In this document: positions 5,801 through 7,376 of the stretch, in pieces
Numbering within the stretch: position 1 is the first letter of the stretch
Layout of the letters: each line of letters opens with the position of its first letter
NCBI GenBank assembly: GCA_039817245.1
Contig: JBCBWF010000258.1
Span: 1 to 7,376 of the forward strand
Reading direction: 5' to 3'
Length of the DNA: 7,376 nucleotides
Source of the DNA: Thermohalobaculum sp039817245
GTDB lineage: Bacteria > Pseudomonadota > Alphaproteobacteria > Rhodobacterales > Rhodobacteraceae
Position numbers and translations under genes: made by a program
The notes under the pieces: generated by a model
Databases searched by the model: none
What the model was told of the DNA's origin: nothing
The model's input: the letters and a program-made list of their open reading frames with translations, nothing else

Positions 5801-7198
5801 GCCGGCGCTCAGATCGGGGTCGTCCGGGTCGAGCTGGTGGCCGCCGATGATCTGCGAGCAGGCATCGACGATGACCGGATGCACGGCGAAGCCCTGCGGC
5901 GAGAGATGCTCGGGCAGGCGGACATCGCCCCAGACCTCGGATCCGCTGTGCTCGATCGTCTCGATCGCCTGGAAGGCCGGCCCGTAGTCCACGCCCACAT
6001 CGCTGAGCCAGTCGTAATAGGCGCGGACATCGAGACCCGTGGCGTCCGCGGGAGCCGCGGGCGTGGCCGTCCAGCGCTCGGCCTGGCCGTTCGCCTTGGC
6101 CGGCGCGCTGCGCCGAGCGCCGACCGAGGCCACCACATGGAGCCGCCACTGCGGCTCCGGGCTCTCGCCCCCGTCGGCGCGGCCCTCGGGCAGGGGCTCC
6201 TGGCTGTAGATCCGCACGCGCTCCACGCCGCGTTCCGCCGGGCCGACGATCACCTGCATCTCCACCGCGCCTTCATCGGGCAGCATCAGGCTGTCGCGCA
6301 GCTCCACGTCGCGCAGCTCCACCGCGCCGCCGCGGGCCTCGCCCGCCGCGGTCAGCGCCAGATCCACGAAGCCGGCGGCCGGGAAGGGCGCGAAGCCGTA
6401 GATCCGGTGATCGCCGAGCCAGGGGGTCTGCGAGAGATCGAGCGTGGCGCGGAAGACCCGCACCGGCCCGCTCGCGGCACCGCTGAGATAGGGATGGCCC
6501 GAGCGCGACGCCGCGACCGACGAGGGCCGCGTGTCGAAATCGGGCCAGTAGCGTTCGCGCTGGAAGGCATAGGTGGGCAGCCGGCAGCGACTGCGCGGCT
6601 GGCGCCCGCCGCCCTGGAGCGCGGCCCAGTCGAACTCCGCGCCATGGGCATAGAGCGCGGCGGCGGCGGCGAGCATGGTGGCCCGCTCGCCCCGGCCCTT
6701 GCGCAGCGAGCCCTGCCAGCGCGCCTTCTCCGCGCCCGGGCAATGGCGCGCCATGCCGCTCAGCACCGGGGCGGGGCCGATCTCGAGGAAGCTCTCATAC
6801 CCCTCCGCCAGCAGCGTGCCGACGGAATCGGAGAAACGCACCGCATCGCGCAGATGGCGCCGCCAGTAGCCGGGCGTCAGGATCTCGTCGCCCGCGAGCC
6901 CGCCGGTGACGTTGGAGATGAGGGTGATCTCCGGGGCGGAGAACGCGATCCCTGCGGCGGCGGCCTCGAACTCCGCCAGGATCGGATCCATCAGGGGCGA
7001 GTGGAAGGCATGGGAGACGGTGAGCCGCTGGGCCGCGATCCGCTCTGCGGCGAGCGCCTCGAGGATGGCCTCCACCGTCTCCGTCCGGCCCGCGATCACC
7101 GTGTTCTCCGGCCCGTTGACGGCGGCGACCGCGCAATCGGCCTCGCGCCCGACGAGGGCCGCGCGCACCACGGGTTCCGGCGCGAGCACGGCGGCCAT
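2801..7198 (-). CDS. Type I polyketide synthase, reducing module AT(partial)-DH-psiKR-ER-KR-ACP, 5'-truncated
   Basis: The C-terminal 1465 residues of a modular PKS are present; numbering starts at the Met of MAAVLAPEP (7198). AT: C-terminal part, residues ~1-190, with HAFH at 63-66; this motif normally predicts malonyl-CoA. DH: ~235-530, with His264 in HxxxGxxxxP, YGPAF, and DACSQ (Asp445), so catalytic residues are intact. A structural psiKR follows (~541-730). ER: ~771-1085, with NADPH loop HAITGGVGMAAAQ at 911-923. KR: ~1098-1280, with TGGLRGIG at 1102-1109, Ser1231, Tyr1244, Asn1248 and an LDD motif (1187-1189) typical of B-type ketoreductases. ACP: ~1367-1445, with ELGMDSL and phosphopantetheine Ser1404 (codon 2989-2987). 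All beta-carbon processing domains appear active, so a fully reduced two-carbon extension is expected. There is no thioesterase or terminal reductase; the protein ends in an acidic tail. KS and the AT active serine lie outside this strand segment. The open frame upstream of 7198 is antisense and excluded. Confidence 0.93.
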   Translation of the reverse strand: MAAVLAPEPVVRAALVGREADCAVAAVNGPENTVIAGRTETVEAILEALAAERIAAQRLTVSHAFHSPLMDPILAEFEAAAAGIAFSAPEITLISNVTGGLAGDEILTPGYWRRHLRDAVRFSDSVGTLLAEGYESFLEIGPAPVLSGMARHCPGAEKARWQGSLRKGRGERATMLAAAAALYAHGAEFDWAALQGGGRQPRSRCRLPTYAFQRERYWPDFDTRPSSVAASRSGHPYLSGAASGPVRVFRATLDLSQTPWLGDHRIYGFAPFPAAGFVDLALTAAGEARGGAVELRDVELRDSLMLPDEGAVEMQVIVGPAERGVERVRIYSQEPLPEGRADGGESPEPQWRLHVVASVGARRSAPAKANGQAERWTATPAAPADATGLDVRAYYDWLSDVGVDYGPAFQAIETIEHSGSEVWGDVRLPEHLSPQGFAVHPVIVDACSQIIGGHQLDPDDPDLSAGASMPVAIGAIRVLAPVPRQARCHVIDRETGDEDLTRCDFALFDTEGALVLEVEGLEYRRVSRDALNRIANARAQGEWHFELDWEAQPIATAARSEAPGRWLLLADESGVADRLAAKLIAQGATVAFARRGEGFSRSEAGWVLDGRDPGALHRLVAEAEQDGPLAGIVDLWPLDLAGATALEGPDALEATHAGLLAPALGLVQAAAGKGTRIWFVTRGAQSVQGEGPDLAQAPLLAFAGVVATEQPDTPTVRIDLDPRPGPAEDALLFDAIWTPDDEDQTAFRGETRLAARLAVGTRHAAPESEPVFLHITERGVLENLTLAPLPRSAPGPNEVELRVVATGVNFRDVLNTLGMYPGDPGPLGSECAGVVSAVGAAVEGFAVGDEVVAMIDRSFATFAKADASLVVKKPATLSMAEAAGTPVAFLTADYALRELGKVQPGERVLIHAITGGVGMAAAQIARSMGAEVYGTAGTPAKRAMALAQGAIQVGDSRSLSFVEDLRAATGGEGVDFVLNALAGEFIPASLSLLREGGRFVEIGKTDEWDQARIDREYPGRRYAQLYLGDITESRPDAVCKMLERVYADFDAGVLTPLPHASWPLERAEDAFRFMAQGLHTGKIVLTQTRPDRVREDASYLVTGGLRGIGLRTAQWLAASGARHLVLVSRSGPGAEAAAAIEALEAEGVRVRTAAADVADEGAMAALFAEIATEMPPLAGIVHAAGVLDDAMLADQTPERFATVMVPKVRGGWILHRLTERMTLDFFVLFASGAGLMGAPGQANYASANGFLDALAHHRRALGLPALSVDWGSWSEVGMAAGLGEQHHRRWSAMGLGMIAPDDGVRMLGDALFGGLTAQVAIIPVHRARLPASGGPLFRRIAAPQSADAEEEGVDIAAALAEAAAKDRPALLGDWLGGQVARVLALDATQAEDRNRSLMELGMDSLMAMELHNRIKAALGVTVSAGELLTGPTVNQLVETVQGLLPEPAAGAGANSAEIEWEEDTI

Positions 7199-7376
7199 GG
7201 GGCACAGCGTGGGCGAATACGTCGCCGCCTGCGTGGCCGGCGTGTTCAGCCTGGAGGACGCGCTCGCGCTGATCGCGGAGCGCGCGCGCCTCATGGGCAG
7301 CCTGCCGCGCAACGGCGCCATGGCCGCCGTGCTCGCGCCGGAACCCGTGGTGCGCGCGGCCCTCGTCGGGCGCGAG
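7142..7376. repeat. 59-bp perfect inverted repeat with 117-bp loop (fold-back structure)
   Basis: Bases 7142-7200 and 7318-7376 are exact reverse complements over all 59 positions, and the right arm is cut by the window edge, so the true length is unknown. The arms encode the same AT segment (MAAVLAPEP...VGRE) on opposite strands. The unique 117 bp between them encode, on the plus strand, what should lie just upstream in the minus-strand gene. The junction at 7200/7201 falls on the six-base palindrome CCATGG (7195-7200), which recurs at 7318-7323. This is the pattern of template switching or fold-back priming, or of a misassembled contig end. Confidence 0.93.
7197..7376 (+). CDS. PKS acyltransferase fragment on the opposite strand, with the catalytic GHSVG (runs off right edge)
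   Basis: Sixty codons open to the window end on the plus strand, beginning MGHSVGEYVAACVAG and including LIAERARLMG and RNGAMAAV. This is the classic acyltransferase segment with the nucleophilic Ser of GHSxG at 7206-7208. Its last 19 residues repeat exactly the first 19 of the minus-strand PKS. Overlapping the two gives one uninterrupted AT with 103 residues between the active Ser and the HAFH His, close to the 109 of E. coli FabD (Ser92-His201). So this is very probably the displaced, inverted upstream part of the same gene and not a separate gene. The ATG at 7197 is not a real start, because GHSVG lies inside AT domains. Confidence 0.85.
   Translation, partial: MGHSVGEYVAACVAGVFSLEDALALIAERARLMGSLPRNGAMAAVLAPEPVVRAALVGRE

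Noticed and set aside
4545..5987. A 480-codon plus-strand open frame
   Set aside because: It is antisense to the PKS DH-ER region, extremely Ser/Ala/Arg-rich, and shows no recognisable domain.
7199..7321. The first 41 residues (beginning MAPLRGRLP) of the continuous minus-strand frame as the PKS N-terminus
   Set aside because: They are the antisense of a plus-strand AT segment with clear family motifs (GHSVGEY, ERARLMG). They carry no PKS homology themselves and lack the KS and AT start expected there.
7142..7376. A phase-variable invertible element like those flipped by site-specific recombinases
   Set aside because: The arms are coding sequence of a conserved enzyme domain, no recombinase is visible, and inversion of the 117-bp loop between these arms would not restore a continuous AT on the minus strand without the upstream gene. 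An artefact is simpler.

Overview
The window is very GC-rich DNA with long open frames on both strands, as high-GC coding DNA gives. All of the genuine complete genes are on the minus strand. The content points to a facultatively phototrophic purple alphaproteobacterium, most likely of the Rhodobacter/Rhodovulum type. It carries the anaerobic bacteriochlorophyll cyclase gene bchE, followed by the start of what looks like bchJ. The bchE promoter has a textbook CrtJ/PpsR palindrome and an FNR-type box.

Layout in transcription order (right to left): (1) a 5'-truncated type I polyketide synthase, 7198 to 2801, with domains AT(C-terminal part)-DH-psiKR-ER-KR-ACP; (2) a ten-helix EamA/DMT-family permease, 2804 to 1893, joined to the PKS by an ATGA stop/start overlap; (3) a GC-rich hairpin over the permease stop codon; (4) an intergenic regulatory region of about 85 bp; (5) bchE, 1807 to 128; (6) the first 40 codons of a probable bchJ, 120 to the left edge. 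A PKS-permease transcription unit therefore sits directly upstream of a bchE-bchJ unit. The bchE promoter looks built for repression by oxygen/light (CrtJ/PpsR) and activation by anoxia (FnrL), which fits an oxygen-independent cyclase.

The right end is abnormal. Bases 7318-7376 are an exact 59-bp inverted copy of 7142-7200, and the copy is cut off by the window edge. The 117 bp between the arms, read on the PLUS strand, encode the missing upstream part of the same AT domain, including the GHSVG catalytic serine. The minus-strand frame across this stretch is antisense nonsense. The simplest reading is a fold-back (inverted) chimera or assembly artefact at a contig end, with a real inversion or palindromic rearrangement as the less likely alternative. 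Either way, the PKS frame upstream of 7198 should not be trusted.

There is no CRISPR array, tRNA, rRNA or insertion sequence that I can support. The points most worth following are the compact dual-regulator bchE promoter, the PKS-permease unit next to a photosynthesis gene cluster, and the fold-back junction.
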